Positions 1 through 7,473 of a DNA stretch of 36,860 nucleotides are shown in pieces. The stretch is from positions 1 to 36,860 of the forward strand of contig DWWD01000040.1 of the NCBI GenBank assembly GCA_019119895.1, in the 5' to 3' direction. Every line of letters begins with the position of its first letter. Positions within the stretch are counted from its first letter, which is position 1. This stretch comes from Candidatus Anaerostipes avistercoris (lineage in GTDB: Bacteria > Bacillota > Clostridia > Lachnospirales > Lachnospiraceae). The position numbers were made by a program, and so were the translations under genes. The notes below the pieces were generated by a model that was not told where the DNA came from, ran no database searches, and saw only the letters and a program-made list of their open reading frames with translations.

Positions 1-324
1 AAGTTTATGGCAGTATTTGCGAAAGACCAGCGGTTTTTAAAAATAAAACTGGATGAAAAGGAGGAGGTCAATATGTGTGTGATACTGGATCGGGTGGAAG
101 AAAGAGGGCGCCAGGATGGAATCAGGATAGGAAGAGAAGAAGAGAGAGCCCGGACTGACAAGATACTGGACCAGGTGGAAGAAAGAGGCCGCCAGGATGG
201 AATCGACTTGGTCACTCGATTGATTGGGATGCTGCTTCAGCAAGGCAGAACCGGCGACATTGAACGAGTCTGTGCAGATGAGCAATACTGCAAAGATCTG
301 TTAAATCAATATAGATTACAATAA
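1..324 (+). CDS. C-terminal part of an Rpn-family nuclease / transposase-like protein (5' end outside window)
   Basis: The reading frame is open from the first base, so the gene starts upstream of the window. The visible ~107 residues are very acidic/basic and helical, with the 'NEKEEVNMC'-like transition (here DEKEEVNMCVILDRVEERG) followed by charged repeats and a short C-terminal helical domain. That pattern is typical of the tail of Rpn (PD-(D/E)XK recombination-promoting nuclease / putative transposase) proteins of Lachnospiraceae. The catalytic nuclease domain would lie outside the window and is not seen. A 27-residue unit, ILD(R/Q)VEERGRQDGI plus spacer, occurs twice, encoded by near-identical DNA at about 82-123 and 163-204 (81 bp apart), so the tail has grown by in-frame duplication. 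The internal ATG at 7 has no convincing ribosome site and is not taken as a start. The family assignment rests on the tail only. Confidence 0.55.
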   Translation, partial: KFMAVFAKDQRFLKIKLDEKEEVNMCVILDRVEERGRQDGIRIGREEERARTDKILDQVEERGRQDGIDLVTRLIGMLLQQGRTGDIERVCADEQYCKDLLNQYRLQ

Positions 325-327
325 TAG

Positions 328-369
328 AAAACGTTATCAGCAGAAATTTATAAGCTGGTAGCGTTTTTT
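328..369 (+). terminator. Intrinsic terminator after the Rpn-like gene
   Basis: A 14-bp stem (328-341 pairs with 354-367, with G-U pairs) and a 12-base loop runs into a T tract. It starts 4 bases after the stop codon, so the upstream gene is transcriptionally separated from the island genes. Confidence 0.8.
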
Positions 370-415
370 CTATAGTAATTATAAACAAAAAATGACGATG
401 TATTTGTTAATGTTT

Positions 416-487
416 CACAAAATGAAAAAATTTTATCTGCCAGCGTTACTTTCAGGGGGTTTTTACGGATATATGTAGTGAAGAAAT
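416..487 (+). repeat. Intergenic direct repeat, copy 1 (promoter-like), upstream of the island operon
   Basis: This copy shares with 8889-8961 the blocks GAAAAAATT, GCGTTACTTT (443-452), AGGGGGT (454-460), GGATATAT (467-474) and AGTGAAGA. The distance from GCGTTACTTT to GGATATAT is 24 bases in both copies, while the bases between the blocks differ. Constant spacing with variable filler is what a promoter or protein/RNA-binding leader looks like. GTTACT and TATATG would be separated by 19 bases. It ends about 58 bases before the first island gene (start 545). No standard sigma-A -35 is obvious. It is inferred, not shown, to drive the island. Confidence 0.7.
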
Positions 488-544
488 AATTTTAAAGATT
501 TTGGAAAATAGGCTTCGGGAAAACCTCAAAGAGGGAGGATAAGC

Positions 545-1165
545 ATGAACAAAATGATAAAGGTATTATACGATAAAAAGAACAGGGCGGTGCCGTTTAT
601 GGAAGAAGATATCGCATTGGTAAAGCAGATTGCGGTGAGCGGCAGTCCATCTGGAAAGATAGATTTGATTTTTTTACTGGAGGAATACATCGAAGACTGG
701 AGTTATGAGATTTTGAGGATGTTGTCGAAAGATTCCAATGAAACGGTACGTGTCCATGCGATCACCAAATTATCGCAGTTTCTGAAAACACAGGATTTTT
801 GGACGTTGTACGAAGAGTTCTCTGACGATACTCCATTTGTGACTGCGGCGGCGGCCACCGCAGTGGATTACATAGGAATTGAAAAGGAAATAGATCAGGG
901 AATCAGAATCCGAAGACTGCTGGAGATTAAAGAGAAAGTGCCGGATTCTCTTGTATATGTCCATTTGGTCATAGATGCAAAATTGTTTCTGGATACTGAA
1001 GAGGACCGCTATCTGAAAGCCATATGCCGGCACAGACAGGATGAAGATGAAAATGTAAGACTGCAGGTGGAGGATTCTATTAATGAGATTATGACGAATG
1101 TACAAGATAAAGAAGAAATTGCGCGGAAGATCAGAGAAATCGCTGCTGATAATATAGAAAAATGA
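545..1165 (+). CDS. HEAT-repeat-like protein (206 aa), unassigned
   Basis: A soluble, helical, acidic protein with no signal peptide. Helix pairs such as the segment around DWSYEILRML and the one around NETVRVHAITKL read as HEAT/ARM-type repeats. The start is the ATG at 545 behind GAGGGAGG (530-537). The protein is paralogous to the N-terminal half of the next gene: both carry the sequence W-S-Y-(E/R)-I-L-(R/K) followed by a D-(S/P)-(N/D)-E-x-V repeat, then an F-V-x(10)-I-G block. HEAT proteins of this size occur as immunity proteins and as scaffolds in bacterial conflict loci, which is a family-level parallel only. It is the first gene of the same-strand island series, 58 bases after repeat copy 1. 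Confidence 0.75.
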   Translation: MNKMIKVLYDKKNRAVPFMEEDIALVKQIAVSGSPSGKIDLIFLLEEYIEDWSYEILRMLSKDSNETVRVHAITKLSQFLKTQDFWTLYEEFSDDTPFVTAAAATAVDYIGIEKEIDQGIRIRRLLEIKEKVPDSLVYVHLVIDAKLFLDTEEDRYLKAICRHRQDEDENVRLQVEDSINEIMTNVQDKEEIARKIREIAADNIEK

Positions 1166-1189
1166 AATTGTCTTGAGGTGGGAGGATGT

Positions 1190-2272
1190 ATGAAATTATT
1201 ATCTCAAATCAATGTGCTGAAAGAAAAGCAGCGAAAAGGAATTGTTTTCCGGGAAGAAGAAAGGAACATGGCAGAAATCATCAGCAAATGTTCCAGCAGC
1301 CTGTATAAGAGCAGATTGATAGATATTCTTGCCCTGGAAAGGGAAAATTGGAGCTATCGTATTTTAAAATCATTGATTCATGATCCGGATGAAAAAGTGG
1401 CAGAGAAGGCCGTGGATACCATTGCGGTATTTCAAAGAGAAGTGGATTTTCAGAGGATGTTTGAGGAGGCGGCAGACGCCAATGGATTTGTAAAGTCCTG
1501 GATTGTCATGATAACGGGTCATATAGGATGGACAAGAGATATCAGGAATGAAATTTTCATGGAGCGTATGGAATATCTGGTGAAAAGCAGTCAGGAATCA
1601 GGGTATGTACCGTTCTATAGTTATCGCTGGATGTTTCTTGTTTCAGAAGACGAAACATATTTTACAAAGATTCTGGACGGGATAGAACATAAAAATCATG
1701 AAATGAGATACCATGCCATGTATGTCATAGACGGTATGTTAGAACCCCGGGTGCTGGAGAGGAAACATCTGGAAGAAATCCGAAAGCGGCTGTATGCCAA
1801 TTCAAAATGTGAAGTTCGGTATTGCAGGATTTACAGACAGGATTTACAGACTTTGAAGACACAGGTAGTGAGAGGGCAGGAATTATCACAAAAAGATTCA
1901 GAAATATCAGAAAGGTGTCGTCAGATTTTTATGATTGGAGATCAGCTTTATTATATCTGTGATCAGGAAGGTGAGAAAGCAAAATTGTATCAGTACTCTG
2001 AAAATGGAGAGGATGAAGTGAAATTTGAAGATGACATACCAGGCGATATCCTGCAGGGAATTGTAACGGATTCTTTGCAAAAAATATATGTTTATTATTA
2101 CTCTGATTCGGATAATACGTGCAGATTAAGAAGTATCGATTTGGATACAGGGAAGACAGAGGAAGAGGGAGTGCTGAATAATTTTGACTGTGAAGGTCTG
2201 GTTATAGATGGTAATTATCTGTATGTTTCGAGAGATAACAGAAATGTCTATTCTGTGCTGCATCTGAAATAG
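1190..2272 (+). CDS. HEAT-like protein with a beta-rich C-terminal tail (360 aa), unassigned
   Basis: The start is the ATG at 1190 with GGTGGGAGG just upstream; an in-frame GTG at 1178 lies inside that ribosome site and is not used. Residues ~1-215 repeat the HEAT-like pattern of the preceding gene (for example ENWSYRILKSLIHDPDEKV) and are its paralogue. Residues ~235-360 switch to short beta-strand pairs with Y/I-Y motifs (QLYYICD, KIYVYYYSDSD, NYLYVSRDNRNVYSV) that resemble blades of a small beta-propeller. The same motif type forms the C-terminus of the 782-residue protein at 3255. It is probably cotranscribed with the upstream gene (24-base gap). The function is unknown. Confidence 0.75.
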   Translation: MKLLSQINVLKEKQRKGIVFREEERNMAEIISKCSSSLYKSRLIDILALERENWSYRILKSLIHDPDEKVAEKAVDTIAVFQREVDFQRMFEEAADANGFVKSWIVMITGHIGWTRDIRNEIFMERMEYLVKSSQESGYVPFYSYRWMFLVSEDETYFTKILDGIEHKNHEMRYHAMYVIDGMLEPRVLERKHLEEIRKRLYANSKCEVRYCRIYRQDLQTLKTQVVRGQELSQKDSEISERCRQIFMIGDQLYYICDQEGEKAKLYQYSENGEDEVKFEDDIPGDILQGIVTDSLQKIYVYYYSDSDNTCRLRSIDLDTGKTEEEGVLNNFDCEGLVIDGNYLYVSRDNRNVYSVLHLK

Positions 2273-2367
2273 ATAAAACGAAAGAATTTATAAAGAGGAA
2301 ATATCAATATAGATAACAGTCATATTGCTTCCTAAATGGAAAAATCGAAGAGAGGCAGGAGGAAACG

Positions 2368-3258
2368 ATGAAAGTCACACAGGAATTTACTTTCGGATTT
2401 AACAGAGAGTCAAATAAAAAAATAAGAAATGAAACAGCCAGGGAACTATATGATTGGAGACGAAAAATAAAGAAATATAGGACTGGTGAAACAATACTAT
2501 CAGAGGATTTTTATCGAATGGATGAAAATGATCCATTATATTTTTCTATTTCGGACTTTGCAAAATCTTTTCCAGATGAAATAGAACTAAAAATTTATTC
2601 CCAGACCGCCCAGTGGGAGAAGGAAGAGGACAGACAGGCGGTCGCATACATTCCAAATTTTATCAATCACTGGTGTGAGGAATATGAGGATGTATCATTT
2701 GATTATCATTGGTGCCATTATTGTAATGCAAATATAAAGAGAGAAAATAAAAAAATTTATATTCGTCCAAAAGGGTTCGTAAAGAAAAAAGCCGGAGAAT
2801 ACGGTGTGCTGAAAGTGGATGATGGATATGACCGCTATATGATAATGCCGAAATTATTTGAGGCACTGATAATGGAAGGAATACCGGAGCAGTATTTCCA
2901 GCCTGCGTATTCAAAAAATAAAAAAATACTGGCTTATGAGCTGGTAAATGGGAATATTCTTCCAAAAAATGCTTATATTGATGAACTTTATCGCCGGAGA
3001 TTTCAGTGTCCGATGTGCGGTTCCATTCATTATGAAGAGCAAAGAGGAATTTATCATTATACGGAAAAAATGATAACCAAAGAAGCATATGAGGAGCTGC
3101 AGGCATTGAATGAAACAAAAGAATACTATGATTGTCAGCGGCAAATGATGGTGAATAAAAAGTTTTATGAGATTGTAAAAAAGTACGTTCCAGATGCACA
3201 GTTTTTTCCGGTTTATCTGCAGGATGATGATTTTAAAGAAAGTTTAAGTGGGATATGA
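2368..3258 (+). CDS. Split zinc-ribbon protein (296 aa), unassigned
   Basis: I do not recognise the family. It has no membrane segment. Two CxxC knuckles, Cys116-x-x-Cys119 (WCHYC) and Cys214-x-x-Cys217 (CPMCGS), could together bind one zinc; an extra Cys lies at 103. The middle part is rich in Tyr, Lys and Asp. The start is an ATG with AGGAGG at about 2358-2363. Its stop overlaps the next start as ATGA, so translation is coupled to the ankyrin protein and the two products probably work together. Base composition is clearly AT-richer than the housekeeping genes in the right half of the window, consistent with an acquired region. Confidence 0.7.
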   Translation: MKVTQEFTFGFNRESNKKIRNETARELYDWRRKIKKYRTGETILSEDFYRMDENDPLYFSISDFAKSFPDEIELKIYSQTAQWEKEEDRQAVAYIPNFINHWCEEYEDVSFDYHWCHYCNANIKRENKKIYIRPKGFVKKKAGEYGVLKVDDGYDRYMIMPKLFEALIMEGIPEQYFQPAYSKNKKILAYELVNGNILPKNAYIDELYRRRFQCPMCGSIHYEEQRGIYHYTEKMITKEAYEELQALNETKEYYDCQRQMMVNKKFYEIVKKYVPDAQFFPVYLQDDDFKESLSGI

Positions 3259-5603
3259 GAAGAAGCAGAGAAAAACGCAAAAATATCATAATCGTATCAT
3301 GGTATTCTTTCATTTTTATCATGACATGTGCAGCATTACTTGTTGTCCCCAGACTGAATACAAAAACTTCGATTGCGAAGAAACAGCTGTACGCGGCAAT
3401 CTGCAATTCAAACATTCAGGGAGTCACAGAAGCGGTGAAGCGGGACAGTTCAATCGTAAATGAAAGAACCGGGCTTTTTGAACAGAGAAAGCCGCTGGAA
3501 CTTGCAGTCCAGGAAATTGAGAGTGAACAGATTCAGGCGGAGATATGCTCTATATTGTTGAACGCCGGAGCAGATATCAATGATTTCGGGAGAAAGCAGG
3601 GAACTATTTTAAACTGGGCAGTTGAAAATGACAGGCTGTATTTAGCGGAAAAACTGGTAGAAGCCGGATTGCAGCCAGATGCCGATTTAATTTCTGAACT
3701 TTTAAAAAAGAAAGAAGGAAATTGTGGAACACAATACTGTTTTATTCCTCAGATTCTGAAAGAAGCATCGGACACTGAGACGGCAGAGGCAGTATCGCCT
3801 GCACTGTATGCGGCGATAATGGGAGATGATACAGAACTTCAGAAGCAGCTGTCAGCCGGAAAAGTAAAGAACAATGAGAAAGAGCAGATACTGGCTTTTG
3901 CAGCTGCATATTGTGATGTGGATACATTGAAACTTCTGATGAAAGAGCATACAGATAACGAAAGCAGCCAATCAAAAGGAGAGGATACTGTCTGGGAATT
4001 TGTTGCGTCATACGGCGATGAAAAAGCGCTGCAGTTTCTGATAGAATCAGGATACCGGCCCCGGGAGCAGGAACTGGATGATTTAATCTGTGATGGAAAA
4101 AGCAGCGTGGTTCGAAAAGCATTGGAAGGAAAGATGACACGAGGGCGTATTCGAAAGGAAGTGCTGCTTCAGTCGGCTGTTGAAACAGGCGATTTCCCCA
4201 TGGTTCAATACCTTGTGAAAAAAGGGACCGATATGAACGGATATGTAAAAGACGATGCATCTGACAGTAAAAGAACAGCCATGCACGCCGCATATGCAGG
4301 GGAAAGTACAGAAATTCTGGACTATTTGGAAGAAAATGGAGGAGATCCGTCCAAAATGGATTCAGACGGAGCCGATGGAGAAGCGGTTGCGAGAGAAGAA
4401 GGAGCGGTGTGGAATCTGAAAAATCAGATGATCATAGACGAAAGACTGGCAGATGGAATCAGAGTTGTTGTACTTGCGCTGAGTTTTATAACAGGGATAC
4501 AGGCACTTCTTACTATCATCCAGCTCAGGAGAGGCAGAAATCCGGCTGGAAGGATAGTACAGGAATTTAACAGAAATGAATATATAAATGGCAATCAGAT
4601 TCTGATCTGTGTTCCGAATGGAATATGGGACTTCCCTTTCATTTTGGGTGAAAAACTCTATTTGTATGATCTGGAAAAACAGATAAAATATCTGATCAAT
4701 AAACGGATCGGTGTATATGATGATTTTGGAACAACATTGACGCTGGCAGGAGACAGGATTTATTACTGCGAGGAAAGGGCGGATGGAGAAAGTCAGATTT
4801 ATGAAAAAGAAATAGGAGATGCAGTAAAACGAAAGAGAATTCTGAAACGGGCTGAAAGCTATACAGTGGATGCTGGGAAAATATACTATCTGACATGCCG
4901 GATGACTTTGGATGATGGTGGAATCCTGTATCAGAAAGAACGAAAAAATGCAGAGCCGGAGATGTCGCTGAAAGAAATCCTTTTTTGGGATCATGGCAGA
5001 CTGTATACGGGGGATGATCACTTAAAGGAACAAAAAGATATAGAGCCGGAGATACTGTTGGAAGGCAGCATGGAAGAAATCCTTCGTCTGGATCATGACA
5101 GACTGTATACATGGGACAATCGTTCAAAAGAAGCAATAGAGATGATGAAAGATGGAAGCAGTATCACAAGATGCCCGGAGATTGAAGATCCAGTCTGGAT
5201 CGGATATAAAGACTCTGAGCATTATCTGATCATTAAAACAGACAAAGTCATTTGCTATGACAAAGAGAAAAAAGAAAAAGAGTACATAGCAGAAGGAAGA
5301 GAATTTTCCTGTACAGCAAAATATGACAAAGAAACAGAAAGATTGTACTGCAATGATATGAAGATGAATTTCTATTGGATTGATTTAAAAACTAAGGTCA
5401 TGGAATGTTATCTTTCTTTCGGGCAGGAAGCGGAGACAGGGAATTCGTTTTCAGGAGAATACAATGCGGATGTATATTACTGCAGAGATTATCTGACGGT
5501 TGATATTACAACATTGGCAGCAGATAAAGAAGAACGGTATTTGTTCGTATATGATTATGAAGGAAGACAGATAAGGAGAGAAAAAATAAAACCAAGAAGA
5601 TGA
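3255..5603 (+). CDS. Membrane-anchored ankyrin protein with C-terminal propeller-like domain (782 aa)
   Basis: Order of parts: an N-terminal membrane anchor (about residues 9-30); an ankyrin-repeat region (about 43-390, with motifs such as LLNAGADINDFG, VEAGLQPDAD, LVKKGTDMNGYV, AAYAGESTEILDYLEENGGDP); a second membrane segment (about 401-424); then ~350 residues of repeated beta-strand units with Y-Y/L-Y motifs (EKLYLYD, DRIYYCEE, GKIYYLTC, GRLYTGD, DRLYTWD) like the DUF5050-type propeller. Two membrane segments would put the ankyrin part on one face of the membrane and the propeller on the same side as the N-terminal tail. It is translationally coupled to the zinc-ribbon gene by a 4-base overlap. 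Ankyrin proteins are common as immunity or inhibitor modules; the exact role here is not known. Confidence 0.75.
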   Translation: MRRSREKRKNIIIVSWYSFIFIMTCAALLVVPRLNTKTSIAKKQLYAAICNSNIQGVTEAVKRDSSIVNERTGLFEQRKPLELAVQEIESEQIQAEICSILLNAGADINDFGRKQGTILNWAVENDRLYLAEKLVEAGLQPDADLISELLKKKEGNCGTQYCFIPQILKEASDTETAEAVSPALYAAIMGDDTELQKQLSAGKVKNNEKEQILAFAAAYCDVDTLKLLMKEHTDNESSQSKGEDTVWEFVASYGDEKALQFLIESGYRPREQELDDLICDGKSSVVRKALEGKMTRGRIRKEVLLQSAVETGDFPMVQYLVKKGTDMNGYVKDDASDSKRTAMHAAYAGESTEILDYLEENGGDPSKMDSDGADGEAVAREEGAVWNLKNQMIIDERLADGIRVVVLALSFITGIQALLTIIQLRRGRNPAGRIVQEFNRNEYINGNQILICVPNGIWDFPFILGEKLYLYDLEKQIKYLINKRIGVYDDFGTTLTLAGDRIYYCEERADGESQIYEKEIGDAVKRKRILKRAESYTVDAGKIYYLTCRMTLDDGGILYQKERKNAEPEMSLKEILFWDHGRLYTGDDHLKEQKDIEPEILLEGSMEEILRLDHDRLYTWDNRSKEAIEMMKDGSSITRCPEIEDPVWIGYKDSEHYLIIKTDKVICYDKEKKEKEYIAEGREFSCTAKYDKETERLYCNDMKMNFYWIDLKTKVMECYLSFGQEAETGNSFSGEYNADVYYCRDYLTVDITTLAADKEERYLFVYDYEGRQIRREKIKPRR
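4953..5130 (+). repeat. In-frame tandem duplication (~90 bp units) inside the ankyrin/propeller gene
   Basis: Unit 1 begins at 4953 and unit 2 at 5043; both start GAGCCGGAGAT and both contain GATCATG(G/A)CAGACTGTATAC. At protein level each encodes (A/I)EPE then KEIL or EEIL, then a W/L-DH-(G/D)-RLYT segment. The period is 30 residues, one propeller-blade hairpin. Confidence 0.75.
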
Positions 5604-5624
5604 GAGGTACAGGAGGAGAAGAAA

Positions 5625-6233
5625 GTGAAAAAATTATTAATAACGGTAATAGGATTGTTTGTTTTATTATATGGCATCTTAATATTTATATGCCTTCATG
5701 TTTTGCTGAAGGATACGGATGATTATCTTGATAATGATAAGGCGAGTCTGGAAATGGTGAGTTATGGAGGGGAAGAGGATACATTCGAGTATGCAGTTAT
5801 GACGTGTGACTATAACAAAGTCCAGGAATACTTAGATAAGAAGACAGATGTCAACCAGCTGCTGAAAGAATCTCAAAAGACGTCGTTAATGCTGGCGGCA
5901 ACACTTCCGGAATATGAGGATGTTATGAAAATGTCAAAATTATTATTGAAATATGGTGCAGATGCAAAGCAGGAAGATTCACATGGAGCCAATGTTTTGT
6001 TTTATACCGTTTATCATGAGTACGAGACCAGAAGCAGTGAGGACAATCATAAGATTTTAGAGTTCTATATGGAAAAAGGAGCTTCACCTGATATTACAAT
6101 CAGGAATTTTGATGCAGAGTATAACGGGTTCGAAGAAAATGGGGGAACAAATTTGACTCTCGTCGAATACTGTCAGAAAAAAGGAATGGATAAAGAGGCA
6201 GAATATTTAAAAGAGAGAAGCAGCAATCATTAA
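5625..6233 (+). CDS. Small membrane-anchored ankyrin protein (202 aa)
   Basis: The start is GTG at 5625, set by AGGAGG at 5611-5616 with 8-base spacing. Residues ~4-28 form one membrane helix, followed by an acidic linker and ankyrin-type repeats (about residues 60-150: SLMLAATLPEYEDVMKMSKL, KLLLKYGADAKQEDSHGANV). The layout is a short version of the N-terminal half of the preceding 782-residue protein, so the two look like paralogues of different length. The gap to that gene is 21 bases, which supports one operon. The function is unassigned. Confidence 0.75.
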   Translation: MKKLLITVIGLFVLLYGILIFICLHVLLKDTDDYLDNDKASLEMVSYGGEEDTFEYAVMTCDYNKVQEYLDKKTDVNQLLKESQKTSLMLAATLPEYEDVMKMSKLLLKYGADAKQEDSHGANVLFYTVYHEYETRSSEDNHKILEFYMEKGASPDITIRNFDAEYNGFEENGGTNLTLVEYCQKKGMDKEAEYLKERSSNH

Positions 6234-6303
6234 TGTTAACTTACTTTAGATGTTAAAAGAAACGGTAAAAATGCAGAAAGGCAGAGAAAAAGGAAAATTT
6301 AAT

Positions 6304-6846
6304 ATGAAGGAAACAAAGAATTACAAAAAGGCAGTCGTTATCTTCTTATGTGCAATTTTTCTGGGATACGTTACGGCTTTTAGGATGGAATTTCCATATA
6401 CAGCGCTGTGTGTTCTGAATGATGGAACTTTAATTATATTTTTTATGATGATGATTGCTGCTGCGGCAGGGAAACAGAAGATAAAAATATGCAGCATCAC
6501 AGCGGGACTGGGATTCTCAATTGGAAGTTCTTGGATACGGAACCTTGGATTGTTCTTTCAATTAGGAGAGCAGCCGGCAGACTATATTGTTTATGCAGTG
6601 ACAGATACGATAGTAATGCCGCTTGTATTTTTCTGCATAGAAAATATCCTATATCAGTGCTGGAAAAGGAAAACGGGATGCTGGATTCTGACGGTTTTAC
6701 TGATTTTCTATTGGGCATATATTCTATCCCAATATGCGTGGAACAGGCAGGAATTACCGGCAGTCATAATAAATATAGGAATTCTGGGAGTGCTGGTTCT
6801 GATAACGATTGCAAGATCAATTTCTGTAAAGAAACCGGGTGTTTAA
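6304..6846 (+). CDS. Polytopic membrane protein (180 aa), unassigned
   Basis: The start is placed at ATG 6304, with AAAAAGGA at 6287-6293; the earlier in-frame ATGs at 6250 and 6280 have no ribosome site. Five or six hydrophobic helices cover almost the whole length (first at VVIFLCAIFLGYVTAF, last at VIINIGILGVLVLITIA), with short loops and a basic tail (SVKKPGV). There is no recognisable transporter or enzyme motif. It lies between the ankyrin genes and the duplicated-domain genes on the same strand. Confidence 0.65.
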   Translation: MKETKNYKKAVVIFLCAIFLGYVTAFRMEFPYTALCVLNDGTLIIFFMMMIAAAAGKQKIKICSITAGLGFSIGSSWIRNLGLFFQLGEQPADYIVYAVTDTIVMPLVFFCIENILYQCWKRKTGCWILTVLLIFYWAYILSQYAWNRQELPAVIINIGILGVLVLITIARSISVKKPGV

Positions 6847-6906
6847 ATGAAAAGGATAACAGAAACAATAAAAGAATAAGCAGAAACTTTAAGGAGGGAA
6901 GATAAG

Positions 6907-7473
6907 ATGAGACAATTATTAACTGACTGGAAGAATAAACATACGATTGTCAGTCTATTTTGTGATGAAAATGATCAGGATACATTTTTGTCAGGTTACA
7001 TTATGGACTGTGATGAGGACTGGGTATTGATCGGACATATTACACCGCGGGGAGAATATGATGGATATATCTTAAAAGCGATTGACGATATTATACATAT
7101 AGAGAGTCAGGGCAAATATGAAGCAAAAATGGAGCTGTTGTATTCTCTAAAGAATCAGAAACCGCATCCGGCCATTGACAGAACAAAAGATATCACGCTG
7201 TTTCATGAGATTATCAATAAATGCGAGAAAGAAAAATGTCTGACTACGATAGAAATCATGCAGGATGACGCATGCACGCTGACTGGAAGAATACAGTATC
7301 GTGACGGCATGATTGTGATTAAGAAGATAGACGAATATGGAGAGCCGGATGGTATGGCATATGCAGAAGAAAAAGATGTTTCTGCCATAGCGTTTGACAA
7401 TGCGGACTTACAGGATTTGCAGCTGCTTTGCGAAGCAGGGAGTATGGTAAATGGAAGAATTCAAAGGATATGA
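6907..7473 (+). CDS. Protein of two tandem small beta-rich (LSm-like?) domains (188 aa)
   Basis: The start is an ATG behind AAGGAGGGA (about 6890-6899). The protein is an internal duplication: residues ~8-75 and ~100-185 share the pattern (F/T)-L-(S/T)-G-x-I-x(5-7)-D-x(2)-(V/I)-x-I-x(2)-I-x(3)-GE-x-DG-x(6)-D-(D/V)-x-x-I, ending in a Leu-rich helix (KMELLYSL, LQDLQLLCE). The strand pattern and G-x-I / GE-x-DG spacing resemble the SH3-like barrel of LSm/Hfq-type proteins, but I cannot confirm RNA binding. The last 23 bases overlap the next gene, so the two are translationally linked. Confidence 0.65.
   Translation: MRQLLTDWKNKHTIVSLFCDENDQDTFLSGYIMDCDEDWVLIGHITPRGEYDGYILKAIDDIIHIESQGKYEAKMELLYSLKNQKPHPAIDRTKDITLFHEIINKCEKEKCLTTIEIMQDDACTLTGRIQYRDGMIVIKKIDEYGEPDGMAYAEEKDVSAIAFDNADLQDLQLLCEAGSMVNGRIQRI

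Noticed and set aside
6238-6262. A third, decayed copy of the intergenic repeat (shares TTACTTTAG with the two good copies).
   Set aside because: Only nine bases match, and the AGGGGGT and GGATATAT blocks at the fixed distance are missing.
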